The translations under genes and the position numbers were made by a program. A stretch of 64,000 bases of DNA from Anderseniella sp963759095 (GTDB lineage Bacteria > Pseudomonadota > Alphaproteobacteria > Rhizobiales > Aestuariivirgaceae). Below are positions 1 to 8,349 of this stretch, piece by piece. Positions within the stretch are counted from its first letter, which is position 1, and every line of letters begins with the position of its first letter. Location of the stretch: the NCBI GenBank assembly GCA_963759095.1, contig CAVWYF010000016.1, forward strand, positions 62,001-126,000, read 5' to 3'. The notes beneath the pieces were generated by a model, which saw nothing but the letters and a program-made list of their open reading frames with translations, had not been told where the DNA came from and ran no database searches.

Positions 1-370
1 CCTTCGGCGGCAGCGCTGCGGCAAACTCTTTGGCCGATACGATGATTTCGGTGAGTTTTTCCCGGTCGTCCAGCACTGCTTCCGGCAGTGCAACATACTC
101 CCGCATTGGCCGGCCCGGCATGGGTTCGAACTGCTTGGCGCCAGCTTCTTCAATCAGCTGTTTCCGGCCGTTTTCACCCAGCCGCACAATCAGCGCTTCC
201 TGGTGCAGGCCGGTGAACATGTTGCCGTTCACAAATGCGCATGGGTAACCGAACATCTGCCGTTTCTCGACGTTCGGCTCATCCGGCAGGACCGACGAAA
301 ACAGCTCGACAAGTTTTGTCGGTGACTTGCGCCATTTGCCACCGGTTGAGGCTTTCTCCGGCTCAGTCAT
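1..370 (-). CDS. TfoX N-terminal-domain protein (3' end beyond window)
   Basis: Reading leftward from an ATG at 370, the frame stays open to the window edge, so the C-terminus is missing. The visible ~120 residues start MTEPEKASTGGKWRKS and contain a VEKRQMFGYPCAFVNGNMF segment and a PMPGRPMREYV segment, which fit the TfoX N-terminal domain family (small, often stand-alone in alphaproteobacteria and not shown to be a competence regulator there). The start overlaps the stop of the DUF899 gene by 8 bp, so it is the last visible gene of a leftward operon with DUF899 and ArsR. Confidence 0.75.
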   Translation of the reverse strand, partial: MTEPEKASTGGKWRKSPTKLVELFSSVLPDEPNVEKRQMFGYPCAFVNGNMFTGLHQEALIVRLGENGRKQLIEEAGAKQFEPMPGRPMREYVALPEAVLDDREKLTEIIVSAKEFAAALPPK

Positions 371-935
371 ATTTATACTGCGGCTGCCATCCGTCAGGTC
401 CGTCCTGCAGCAGGTTGAACATGTGCCAGACAGCACAATAATCGTCGAACGGTCCCATTGGCGTGGTGGCAATGCGCGTAATCTTGCCGTCGTCCATGCG
501 GAATGATGACAGTCCGGGATGCCAGCTGCCGTCATCTGCGCGATAGCCCATGTCTGCAGCGAAACTGGAACCTTGGTGAGAAACCATCGGGAACCGCCAA
601 CCGCGCGATGCAGCAAATTTCTGCTGGATTTCAGGTTTGTCGGGGCTGGATACGCAAAATGCCGCCCGGTTTGCCAGGTGAGGATAGATGCCGTTGAAGC
701 CGTCTGCCCACAAGGTGCAGCCCGTGCATCCGGTCCCCATATTGTGAACCATCAGCAAATCCGGCTTGCCGCCGAACAGATCGGACAATGAGACATCACC
801 TTCATTTGTCTTGAAGGTGTAGTCAGTTACCTCCTGCGGTGCGGCTTTCATCAATTCGGTCATCTGCTTGCGAAGCTCGACGATACGCTGATGCAAATCG
901 CCCAGCTTCTGCAAATCGGGTTTGTGTACGGTCAT
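363..935 (-). CDS. DUF899 family thioredoxin-like protein
   Basis: 190 aa. The motif MGTGCTGCTLWADGFNG is characteristic of DUF899 proteins, which have a thioredoxin-like fold; the two cysteines of the CTGC motif sit where a redox site would be. Family function is not well established, and many members are encoded with ArsR-type regulators, as here. The start codon overlaps the ArsR stop by 4 bp (ATGA-type coupling), so the two are probably co-translated. Regulation is likely through the palindromes upstream of the ArsR gene. Confidence 0.85.
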   Translation of the reverse strand: MTVHKPDLQKLGDLHQRIVELRKQMTELMKAAPQEVTDYTFKTNEGDVSLSDLFGGKPDLLMVHNMGTGCTGCTLWADGFNGIYPHLANRAAFCVSSPDKPEIQQKFAASRGWRFPMVSHQGSSFAADMGYRADDGSWHPGLSSFRMDDGKITRIATTPMGPFDDYCAVWHMFNLLQDGPDGWQPQYKYD

Positions 936-1312
936 GAACTCTTCTCCTCACGGGTCGGCGCAGGGCCTGTGTCCAGCAGCGTGGCAAGCAGGTCGAACTG
1001 ATCCTGCCAGTATTGTGTGTACCTGTTGAGCCACGCGGCTGCGTCGTAAAGCGGACCGGTTTCGATGCGGCAACGGCTGATGCGGCCGCTGCGTTGCTGT
1101 TGCACCAGGCCGGCCCGCACCAGAACCTGGATGTGCCGGGAGACCGCCTGCAGCGAAATGTCGAAGGCAGAGGCGATCTCGGACACAAGCAGTTCGCGCT
1201 CCGCGATCATGTCCAGAACGGCGCGCCGGACCGGATCCGACAAAGCGGAAAACACGGCATCCAGACGATGCTCGGCGATATCGGTGACATTGGTCGGTTC
1301 AGCTTGTGTCAT
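932..1312 (-). CDS. ArsR-family winged-helix repressor
   Basis: 126 aa with a winged-helix domain from about residue 15 to 90: the ALSDPVRRAVLDMIAE segment, then a recognition helix in the ISLQAVSRHIQVLVRAGLV segment, typical of ArsR regulators. No Cys pair of the metal-sensing type is visible, so it resembles the SdpR/DUF-partner subgroup rather than a metalloregulator. It is the first gene of a leftward operon with DUF899 and TfoX-like genes and probably represses itself through two inverted repeats just upstream. Confidence 0.85.
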   Translation of the reverse strand: MTQAEPTNVTDIAEHRLDAVFSALSDPVRRAVLDMIAERELLVSEIASAFDISLQAVSRHIQVLVRAGLVQQQRSGRISRCRIETGPLYDAAAWLNRYTQYWQDQFDLLATLLDTGPAPTREEKSS

Positions 1313-1320
1313 GTGTGCTG

Positions 1321-1359
1321 ACTATCAACAATAGTGTTGATAGTCAACAAGTCTGTTGA
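1321..1359. promoter_or_regulatory. Tandem palindromic operator of the ArsR operon
   Basis: ACTATCAACA-ATAG-TGTTGATAGT (1321-1344) is a perfect inverted repeat with 10-bp arms. A second one, TCAACA-AGTC-TGTTGA (1344-1359), follows with its centre 19 bp downstream of the first. Both share the core CAACA-N4-TGTTG. They lie 9 bp before the ArsR start codon, as expected for autorepression operators of this family. Binding is inferred, not shown. Confidence 0.7.
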
Positions 1360-1489
1360 TTGTCTGAATGAGCTGATCAAACTGTCTGAAGCACTGCAGC
1401 TACTGCAATAATCCGGCTTGCCCCGGTTTGACCGCCACTGCTATGACGCGCAGCAGGCATCAAACTCGAAACCCGAGGGCAACTCACCC

Positions 1490-1900
1490 ATGACCGCAGC
1501 AGTAACGCGTAAACTCATCAACCGGTATTACGCCGCCTTCAACGCTCAGGACACCGACACCATGCTGGACTGCCTGGGTACAGGTTTTGTGCATGACGTA
1601 AGTCAGGGTGAAAGGCGCAAGGGCAAGAAGCGTTTTGCCGAGTTTCTGGTGCACATGCACAATTGCTACCATGAGCAGTTGTCAGATATCGCGGTGATGA
1701 CATCGACGGATGGGTCACGCGCTGCGGCCGAATTCAAACTCAAGGGCAAGTATCTGGCAACTGACGAAGGATTGCCGCCGGCTGCTGGCCAGACCTACAA
1801 GCTGACCGTTGGTGCATTCTTTGAGATCAGGGACGGCAAGATCACCCGTGTGTCCACCCATTACAGCCTGCCTGAGTGGACCCGGCAGGTGATCGGCTAG
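1490..1900 (+). CDS. SnoaL-like / ketosteroid-isomerase-like protein
   Basis: 136 aa from the ATG at 1490, which has a GAGGG-like sequence upstream; a start at 1418 would add 24 residues with no family character. The YYAAFNAQDTDTMLDCLG opening, the HDVSQG segment and the C-terminal FEIRDGKITRVSTHYSLPEW block match the SnoaL-like NTF2-fold family related to ketosteroid isomerases. Substrate is unknown. The next gene begins 3 bp after its stop, so it heads a rightward operon with GNAT and amidohydrolase genes. Confidence 0.8.
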   Translation: MTAAVTRKLINRYYAAFNAQDTDTMLDCLGTGFVHDVSQGERRKGKKRFAEFLVHMHNCYHEQLSDIAVMTSTDGSRAAAEFKLKGKYLATDEGLPPAAGQTYKLTVGAFFEIRDGKITRVSTHYSLPEWTRQVIG

Positions 1901-1903
1901 CCG

Positions 1904-2494
1904 ATGAACATCGACGTAAGACCGCTTGCCGGGCCTGCTTTCGATGCGGCAATTCCCGCACTGGCCGACCTTCGCATCAAGGTGTTTCAGGCATGGCCGT
2001 ATCTGTATGACGGTGATCTGGTCTATGAGGCAGGCTATCTGAACCGGTTCAGGCATGCAGACCGGGCTTTTCTGGCTGCCGCTTTTGATGGTGACACAAT
2101 TGTAGGAGCCGCAACAGCAGCCCCTATGGCAGGCGAGGCGGTGGAGTTTCGCGGACCGTTTGAGCGTGCCGGTTTTGATGTCTCGAAAATTTTCTATTTT
2201 GCTGAAAGCCTGCTGCTGCCAGCCTATCGGGGGCTGGGAGCAGGTGTGAAATTCTTTGCGGCACGTGAGGCTCACGCCCGCAGCTTTGGCAGCTATACCC
2301 ATGCGGTATTCTGTGGTGTTGTGCGTGCTGGCGATCACCCGATGAAGCCGGAAAATTATGTCCCGCTGGATGCCTTCTGGCGCAAGCGCGGGTTTGACAG
2401 GCTGGACGGTATGACAACGACCTATTCGTGGAAAGATGTCGGTGCTACCGAAGAAACCGAAAAGCCGATGCAGTTCTGGATGAAGCAGTTATGA
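1904..2494 (+). CDS. GNAT-family N-acetyltransferase
   Basis: 196 aa. The acetyl-CoA-binding motif A is visible as LLLPAYRGLGAGVKFF at about residues 103-118, preceded by a beta-strand region with FAESL. The substrate cannot be deduced. It starts 3 bp after the SnoaL-like gene and its stop overlaps the next start as ATGA, so it is translationally coupled to the carbon-nitrogen hydrolase. Confidence 0.8.
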   Translation: MNIDVRPLAGPAFDAAIPALADLRIKVFQAWPYLYDGDLVYEAGYLNRFRHADRAFLAAAFDGDTIVGAATAAPMAGEAVEFRGPFERAGFDVSKIFYFAESLLLPAYRGLGAGVKFFAAREAHARSFGSYTHAVFCGVVRAGDHPMKPENYVPLDAFWRKRGFDRLDGMTTTYSWKDVGATEETEKPMQFWMKQL

Positions 2495-3399
2495 CCCGTA
2501 CTCTCAAGATAGCCGCTGCCCAATATCCACTGGATGAGGTGTCATCGCAGGCCGAATACAGTGACAAGATCTCGCGCTGGGTGGACGAAGCCGTGGCGGC
2601 GGGATCGCAATTGCTGGTGTTTCCCGAATACGGTGCGATGGAACTGGCATCACTTGCCGGCAAGGATGTGGCAGCTGACCTGCAAGGCGCGATTGATGCG
2701 GTGTCTGACCGCTTACCGCTGCAGGCGGAGTTGCATCAGCGCCTTGCAGTCGAGCATCAGGTGACGATTGTTGCGGCATCCGGCCCGCAACGCCATGCAG
2801 ATGGCAGGGCAACCAATGTAGCCCGGATATTCGCGCCTTCCGCCCGGCAGGGTGAGTATCACAAGCTGATGATGACGCCATGGGAACGCGAGCCATGGCA
2901 GGTGTCTGCCGGACCGGGTGACGGTTTGTGCGTGTTTGATCTCGGCCATGTGAAAATTGGGCTGGTGATCTGCTATGATATCGAATTTCCGCTGTTGTCG
3001 CGCGCGCTGGCAGAGGCCGGCGCCGAGGTCATTCTGGCTCCATCCAACACTGAGACAGAGCACGGATACTGGAGAGTACGTACCGGGTGCATGGCGCGGG
3101 CGCTGGAAAACCAGGTCTACACGGTGCATTCACCTACCGTCGGCGCGGCACCCTGGTGCCCGCCGGTTGAGATGAATGTCGGTGCGGCAGGAGTGTATGC
3201 CGCGTCTGATGCAGGGTTCCCGGCTGGCGGGGTGATCGCGCTTGGGGAGTTAAACAAGCCGCAGTGGGTTTATGCCGAGGTCGACCTTGAGTTGCTTGAG
3301 CAGGTGCGTAATACAGGCGGCGTGCAAACCTACAACCACTGGCCGGAACAGCCCGGTGCCACAGTACTGCCCAGGGTGCGAACAAAATCATTGATGTGA
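2491..3399 (+). CDS. Carbon-nitrogen hydrolase (nitrilase superfamily)
   Basis: 302 aa from the ATG at 2491, which overlaps the GNAT stop (ATGA). The Glu-Lys-Cys triad of the superfamily is visible: Glu46 in LLVFPEYGAME, Lys in YHKLMMTPWERE, and Cys in IGLVICYDIEFPLLSR. Family members hydrolyse nitriles or amides; this one resembles the amidohydrolases encoded beside GNAT acetyltransferases. The pairing suggests processing of an acylated amine, but the substrate is unknown. Confidence 0.85.
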   Translation: MTRTLKIAAAQYPLDEVSSQAEYSDKISRWVDEAVAAGSQLLVFPEYGAMELASLAGKDVAADLQGAIDAVSDRLPLQAELHQRLAVEHQVTIVAASGPQRHADGRATNVARIFAPSARQGEYHKLMMTPWEREPWQVSAGPGDGLCVFDLGHVKIGLVICYDIEFPLLSRALAEAGAEVILAPSNTETEHGYWRVRTGCMARALENQVYTVHSPTVGAAPWCPPVEMNVGAAGVYAASDAGFPAGGVIALGELNKPQWVYAEVDLELLEQVRNTGGVQTYNHWPEQPGATVLPRVRTKSLM

Positions 3400-3410
3400 G
3401 GACGAGGGAT

Positions 3411-4067
3411 ATGTCGAACAGAGAATTTCCGACCCGATTGAAACAGGGTTATGCCAATTTTCGGACCGGTCGCTTCGCTGCAGAACGTGAACGCTACGAC
3501 AAGTTGGCAAGCATAGGTCAAACGCCATCCATCATGATTATTGCCTGTTGCGATTCACGAGCCGCACCCGAAACCGTGTTTGACGCCAGCCCGGGCGAAG
3601 TTTTCGTGGTGCGCAACGTTGCCAATCTGGTGCCTCCCTATGCGCCGGACGGCAAACATCATTCAACCTCGGCGGCACTTGAGTTCGGGGTCCTGCAACT
3701 GGGCGTCAAGCATATAGTTATTATGGGGCACGGCCGCTGCGGTGGTGTCTCGGCGGTGGTGAACCAGTCCGGTCCATTGACCAGCGGTGATTTTATTGGT
3801 CAATGGCTGACCCAGATACGGGACCTGGCCCAGTTTGTGGAGCGCGAAGACGGGCATTCGGATCACGAACATCAGACCCATGTTGAGCGAGCCAATGTAG
3901 AGCATTCGCTGGCGAACCTGCGGACATTTCCCTGGATACGTCATCGCGAACAACATGCAGAATTGAGCGTGCACGGAGCATGGTTTGATATAGCACTTGG
4001 CGAACTGCACGTGCTTGACGATGACAGTGGCGACTGGTCCATGCTGGATGGTGCCGCAACCGCATGA
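3411..4067 (+). CDS. Beta-class carbonic anhydrase
   Basis: 218 aa. The zinc-site signature CCDSR (residues 46-50) and the later MGHGRCGGV block give the Cys, His and Cys ligands and the Asp/Arg dyad of beta-carbonic anhydrases, which interconvert CO2 and bicarbonate in the cytoplasm. The ATG at 3411 is preferred over a GTG at 3396 because a GAGGACGAGGG ribosome-binding stretch precedes it. It begins 11 bp after the amidohydrolase stop, so it may be the last gene of that operon. Confidence 0.9.
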   Translation: MSNREFPTRLKQGYANFRTGRFAAERERYDKLASIGQTPSIMIIACCDSRAAPETVFDASPGEVFVVRNVANLVPPYAPDGKHHSTSAALEFGVLQLGVKHIVIMGHGRCGGVSAVVNQSGPLTSGDFIGQWLTQIRDLAQFVEREDGHSDHEHQTHVERANVEHSLANLRTFPWIRHREQHAELSVHGAWFDIALGELHVLDDDSGDWSMLDGAATA

Positions 4068-4225
4068 ATGTGCTTTCGCATGGCAGAATAGATGCACGCA
4101 GTGGTTGCCAATCGCATCACAACTAGACATCATTGTCTTTCATTGAGCCTGAAACAGGCCAAAAAGTGCGGATTTCGCTGCTTAAAATAAGCAAATTTGT
4201 TCGTGCGACAGGGAGGATGTTTGTC

Positions 4226-4585
4226 ATGTGTCACGTATTTGCGGGTCAGTCACCGTCCAACTACTCATTTGAAACACGATCGGTTCGCCTGATGGGGCAT
4301 CCGACCAGTGTGCGTCTTGAAGCCAAATTCTGGGTTGTTCTGGAACAACTGGCTGACGCCCAGGACATGCCAATGGCCAAGTTTTTGTCTGCCTTGTATG
4401 AAGAAGCCTCGGAAATTCACGGAGAAGTCAGCAATTTTGCGTCACTGCTGAGATGCTGCTGCATCAATTTTCTGGATCCGGCGTTTAACCACGAGCAATT
4501 GGCAATTGAAGCACGCGATGCGCGCGACAAGATGGATAGTGGTTGCTGCCGAGTAGTACTTGTTGAAGGTGTAGTAGCCGGATAA
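4226..4585 (+). CDS. Ribbon-helix-helix (RHH_4) domain protein
   Basis: 119 aa from the ATG at 4226, chosen because GGGAGG lies 9 bp upstream; an upstream TTG at 4133 is also open. The segment RSVRLMGHPTSVRLEAKFW followed by LADAQDMPMAKFLSALYEE is the family pattern (a short strand and two helices), and the NFASLLRCCCINFL stretch matches the family's usual end. A ~37-residue tail beyond it looks unconserved. Such proteins are presumed DNA-binding regulators; targets are unknown. Confidence 0.75.
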   Translation: MCHVFAGQSPSNYSFETRSVRLMGHPTSVRLEAKFWVVLEQLADAQDMPMAKFLSALYEEASEIHGEVSNFASLLRCCCINFLDPAFNHEQLAIEARDARDKMDSGCCRVVLVEGVVAG

Positions 4586-4649
4586 CACCACATGGACGGC
4601 GATGGTGGTAGCCTTTGCAGGATAATAAGACTGCAAGGGAGGAGTGCCG

Positions 4650-5046
4650 GTGGCAAAAGCCATTCACACCATGGTGCGCGTGCTCGACGAGGCAAAGTCC
4701 GTCGAGTTCTATCGAAAAGGCCTTTGGCCTGGGCATAGAAGACCGTTTCGAATTTGACGGGTTCACACTGGTCTACCTGAAGAATCCCGAGAACGACTTT
4801 GAAGTCGAGCTGACGATCAATCATGATCGCACCGAGCCTTATGAGCACGGTGATGGTTACGGTCATCTGGCAGTGTCAGTCGACAATGTCGTTGAACAGC
4901 ACGCGGCGGCCCAGGCTCATGGGCTTAACCCGACCGATGTAAAGGAATTTCATCGCGACGGGGCCTTGATGGCCAAGTTCTTTTTTCTGCAGGACCCGGA
5001 TGGATACAAGATCGAGGTTCTGCAGCGCCACGGCAGATATACCTGA
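4650..5046 (+). pseudogene. gloA: VOC-family glyoxalase I-like protein, frameshifted
   Basis: A GTG at 4650 with AAGGGAGGAG upstream starts VAKAIHTMVRVLDEAKSVEFYRK, a normal glyoxalase-I N-terminus. The frame is then broken by one extra A in the AAAA run at 4715-4718, and continues in the next frame as AFGLGIEDRFEFDGFTLVYLK through HLAVSVDNV and FFLQDPDGYKIEVLQRH, the C-terminal metal-site region. Combined length (~131 aa) is normal for lactoylglutathione lyase, the methylglyoxal-detoxifying enzyme. The indel may be a sequencing error. Confidence 0.75.
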
Positions 5047-5076
5047 AATCAAAACAAAAAACCGAGGAGGAATGGC

Positions 5077-5601
5077 ATGATGAATGGACAAGCGACTATA
5101 TCCAGACGCGCCGCGCTGAAAGCTGTCGGTGCAGGGCTTATTGTTGCCGGCACTGGTGCCGGAGGCCTGGTGTACGGCCACAATGATGCTTGGGCTGCAA
5201 CGGCGGAAAACCTGGATGCCGATACGTTTGCAACCCTGGTGCAGATGTCGCGAGATACCTATCCGCATGACCGGCTGGAAGACAAGTTCTATGCCGCTGC
5301 GGTATCCGGTCTGGACAAGGCTGCCAAGGATGATGCGGCGCTGAAAACCATGCTGACCGACGGCGTTGCGGGCCTGAACAAGGCTGCAGGAGGCTCTTAT
5401 TCCGGTGTAACCGATGCGGACAAGCGGGTGGCGCTTTTGAAGGCCATGGAGGGTGACGGCTTCTTCCAGAAGGTGCGCGGAAACCTGGTGACGGGTTTGT
5501 ACAACAACAAGGAGGCCTGGCCGCTGTTTGGCTATGAAGGTGCTTCTGCCGACAAGGGCGGATACATCGATCGTGGCTTCAATGACATCAACTGGCTGTA
5601 A
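5077..5601 (+). CDS. Gluconate 2-dehydrogenase subunit 3-like, Tat-secreted
   Basis: 174 aa. The N-terminus has a twin-arginine signal (SRRAALKAVGAGLIVAGTG) and an AWA cleavage-like site near residue 40. The rest resembles the small gamma subunit (Gluconate_2-dh3) that accompanies GMC-family, membrane-bound sugar and alcohol dehydrogenases. The GMC oxidoreductase starts 14 bp downstream, so the pair probably form one periplasmic dehydrogenase, the small subunit carrying the Tat signal for both. An AGGAGG site precedes the start. Confidence 0.8.
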   Translation: MMNGQATISRRAALKAVGAGLIVAGTGAGGLVYGHNDAWAATAENLDADTFATLVQMSRDTYPHDRLEDKFYAAAVSGLDKAAKDDAALKTMLTDGVAGLNKAAGGSYSGVTDADKRVALLKAMEGDGFFQKVRGNLVTGLYNNKEAWPLFGYEGASADKGGYIDRGFNDINWL

Positions 5602-5615
5602 GGGAGGACGATGAT

Positions 5616-7185
5616 ATGGCTACATTTGACATGAATGACGACAGCGTTGTGGTCGTTGTCGGCTCCGGCGCAGGCGGTGGCACGCTGGGTGCTGAACTGG
5701 CGATCAAGGGCGTAAAGACGGTAATCCTGGAAGCTGGCGGCCGTCACGAAACCGAGGACTTCCAGAACGATGAATGGGGATCGTTCGGGCAGATATCCTG
5801 GCTCGACAAACGCACCACGTCAGGCTCCTGGCGGGTGGCAAAGGATTTTGCCGGTCTGCCTGCATGGATCGTGAAAGCGGTTGGCGGCTCGACAACTCAC
5901 TGGGCAGGTGCTTCGCTTCGCTTCCAGGAGCATGAGTGGAAAGCCAAAACCACTTATGGCGATGTGGCGGGCGCAAACCTGCTCGACTGGCCGATTGATA
6001 TGGCTGAAATGGATCAGTGGTATGCCAAGGCGGAAGACCGCATGGGCGTTACCCGCACCAACGGCATCCCCGGGCTTCCCGGCAACAACAACTTACAAGG
6101 TGCTGGAAGCCGGCGCCAAGAAACTCGGCTACAAGGAAGTCCACACCGGCCGCATGGCGATCAATTCCGAGCCACGCGACGACCGCGCCTCATGCCTGCA
6201 GATCGGCTTCTGCTTCCAGGGCTGCAAGTCGGGCGCGAAATGGTCGACACTGTTGCTGAAATTCCAAAAGGCGAAGCGACCGGCAATCTTGAAGTGCGGC
6301 CCGAATGCGCAGGTGCTCAAGATCGAGCATGATGACGCCGGCAAGGTGACCGGCGTTTTGTATGCCGACAAGGACGGCAACCAGCATCTGCAGAAAGCCC
6401 GCGTGGTGTGTGTGGCAGGCAACTCCATCGAGAGCCCGCGTCTGCTGCTGAATTCGGCGTCGTCGAAGTATCCCGACGGGCTGGCCAATTCGTCCGGCAT
6501 GGTCGGCAAGAACTATATGCGTCACATGACCGGTTCGGTTTATGCGGTGTTCGACAAGCCGGTGCACATGTATCGCGGCACGACAATGGCCGGTATCATT
6601 CAGGACGAGTCCCGGCATGACCCGTCACGCGGTTTTGTCGGCGGTTACGAGATGGAAACCCTGTCTCTCGGCCTGCCGTTCATGGCCGCGTTCCTGGATC
6701 CCGGCGGGTGGGGCAAGGACTTCTCGTGGTGGATGGACAATTATGAAAACATGGCCGGCATGTGGCTTGTGGGCGAGGACATGCCACAGGAGAAGAATGC
6801 CATCACGCTGCATGCCACGGAAAAGGACCAGCATGGCCTGCCGGTACCGAATGTGCACTTTGACGATCATGACAATGATATCAAGATGCGCGACCATGCC
6901 TTTGGTCAGGGTGAGGCGGTGTACAAAGCTGCCGGTGCAGTGAAGACATTCCGTACGCCACCATACCCGTCGACCCACAATCTTGGCACCAACCGCATGA
7001 GCGCGGAGGCCAAGGACGGCGTGGTCAACAAACATGGCCAGACCCATGACATCGGCAACCTGTTTGTGTCTGACGGCAGTCAGTTCACTACGGGGGCGTC
7101 TGAAAATCCGACGCTGACCATCGTGGCGCTGGCGCTTCGCCAGGCAGATTTCATTGCCGGCGAAATGTCGAAAGGCAATCTGTAA
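5616..7185 (+). pseudogene. GMC-family oxidoreductase, frameshifted
   Basis: The first frame (from ATG 5616) has the Rossmann motif VVVVVGSGAGGGTLGAEL and the VGGSTTHWAG segment. An extra T at 6093-6094 shifts the frame; the remainder runs to 7185 and includes VVCVAGNSIESPRLLLNSAS and the C-terminal HNLGTNRMS and NPTLTIVALALRQADFI blocks of FAD-dependent GMC dehydrogenases. Combined length (~520 aa) is normal. Substrate is probably a sugar or alcohol, by analogy with gluconate dehydrogenase. No cytochrome subunit gene is visible nearby. The frame break could be real or an assembly indel. Confidence 0.85.
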
Positions 7186-7235
7186 ATACCGGGGGTATAA
7201 AGCGGGGGAGGCCTCCCTGTTCCCCGTTTAAGCAG

Positions 7236-7275
7236 CCCGCGCTTCGGTTGTGACCGGAGCGCGGGTTTGTTTTTG
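7236..7275. terminator. Rho-independent terminator after the GMC gene
   Basis: A 13-bp stem CCCGCGCTTCGGT / ACCGGAGCGCGGG (one G-T pair) around a TGTG loop is followed by TTTGTTTTT. It closes the rightward dehydrogenase operon and lies before the convergent SIMPL gene. Confidence 0.85.
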
Positions 7276-7312
7276 AAAAGCCAGAGTATCCTTCCCTGTC
7301 AGGTAGGTTGCT

Positions 7313-8167
7313 TTATTCAATCTCCCACACAATGTTCACCTGCATTTGTATCGACTGCTGACCTTGCGCAATGGGGACGGCATCGGCAGCAGCGGATTCA
7401 AGCGCGGCACGGCGAAATGCTGGTTGCGGCGGGCGATGTCCGCCGGCTTCGGATATCGACAGGATCTTGCCAAGCGACACCCCGGCAGCCTCGGCATAAA
7501 GTTCAGCACGGGTCCTGGCTTCGGCAACAGCCAGTTTGCGCGCCTCGTTGCGCAGCGGCTCAGGTTCGGCAATGGAAAAACTCAAGCCGTTCATCTGATT
7601 GACACCTGACGACACTACCGCATCGAGCACCGGGCCGAGTTTTGCCAGATCGCGCGCGATCACCGTGACCGAATTCGAAACGGTGTAGCCGGTAATGCGC
7701 GGCGGTTCCTGTTCGCCATTGCTGGCGCGCTTTGCATATTTGTACTTGGGCTGCACGGAAAAACTGGAGGTCTGAATGTCCTTCTTCGCAACCCCTGCAG
7801 CCTCGATGGTTTGCAGCACGCTTGCCATGACCTCATTGTTCAGCGTCAGGGCTTCGCGGGCGGTTTTGGCTTCTGACACGACACCGGCAGAAATGACCGC
7901 AATATCGGGGGCGGATTTCACCTCGCCCTGTCCGGTCAGCGATAGTGTGCGTTGCGGGACTTGCGGTGTGGTTTGAGCAAATGCAGGCGTGGCCAGCAAT
8001 GCAGCAGCGGTAAGGACGCCGGCAAAGGCGAGATTGATTGCAGGTCTGGGACATGACTTGTCTGAGCATGGGGCAGGGGGCCTTTGGGAAACGGGGGTTG
8101 GTGGTCGGGCGGACTGTATCGTCGGAATACGGCGAAAGTCAGGTTTGCCGCCTCCACGCGTGTTCAC
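7313..8167 (-). CDS. SIMPL (DUF541) domain protein, exported
   Basis: About 220 residues of SIMPL/DUF541 domain follow a hydrophobic export signal (AFAGVLTAAALLATPAFAQ). Family features seen are the RTLSLTGQGEVKSAPDIAVI opening, the QTSSFSVQPKY strand and the C-terminal MQVNIVWEIE strand. The ORF's own first ~45 residues, before the signal, look unnatural. An ATG at 8069 in another frame (MLRQVMSQTCNQ) may be the true start if there is a one-base indel near 8,035-8,050. Role: periplasmic or outer-membrane protein of unclear function. Confidence 0.75.
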   Translation of the reverse strand: MNTRGGGKPDFRRIPTIQSARPPTPVSQRPPAPCSDKSCPRPAINLAFAGVLTAAALLATPAFAQTTPQVPQRTLSLTGQGEVKSAPDIAVISAGVVSEAKTAREALTLNNEVMASVLQTIEAAGVAKKDIQTSSFSVQPKYKYAKRASNGEQEPPRITGYTVSNSVTVIARDLAKLGPVLDAVVSSGVNQMNGLSFSIAEPEPLRNEARKLAVAEARTRAELYAEAAGVSLGKILSISEAGGHRPPQPAFRRAALESAAADAVPIAQGQQSIQMQVNIVWEIE

Positions 8168-8184
8168 AGCATGTTGGTGTGCCG

Positions 8185-8198
8185 TTGATCCAAATCAA
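8185..8198. promoter_or_regulatory. FNR/FnrL box upstream of hemN
   Basis: TTGAT-CCAA-ATCAA is a perfect match to the FNR/Anr/FnrL consensus (TTGAT-N4-ATCAA). It lies 152 bp before the hemN ATG, with two palindromic repeats in between. Oxygen-responsive activation of hemN by FNR-type regulators is established in related bacteria; here it is inferred from the site. Confidence 0.75.
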
Positions 8199-8236
8199 GG
8201 CTGAAAAACGCCACCTGGCTTCTAGTGCATCCACAA

Positions 8237-8281
8237 GATCAGCATGGTTTTTGATTGAATCAATCAAAAACCATGCTGATC
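8237..8281. repeat. Perfect 22-bp-arm hairpin upstream of hemN
   Basis: GATCAGCATGG...CCATGCTGATC: a 45-nt perfect inverted repeat with 22-bp arms and a single central A. It would form a long stem in DNA or in the hemN leader transcript. No T tract follows, so it is not a classical terminator. Confidence 0.8.
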
Positions 8282-8293
8282 GTTTCCAGAGTG

Positions 8294-8336
8294 CTAGAGC
8301 AACTTTATGGGTTCAATTGAACCCATGTCGCTCTAG
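8294..8336. repeat. CTAGAGC-bounded palindrome (GGGTTCAATTGAACCC type)
   Basis: An outer CTAGAGC / GCTCTAG pair encloses a 20-bp perfect palindrome with core GGGTTCAATTGAACCC. The same core recurs at 47071-47086, and a similarly built stem follows the MITE-like repeat at 10,010-10,044. This points to a dispersed intergenic palindrome family, inserted between the hemN promoter and its start codon. Confidence 0.7.
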
Positions 8337-8349
8337 AAGAGGGTGTGAA

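Noticed and set aside
8038..8349. N-terminal extension of hemN
   Set aside because: It would overlap the SIMPL gene and run through two palindromes; the ATG at 8350 gives the standard HemN N-terminus.
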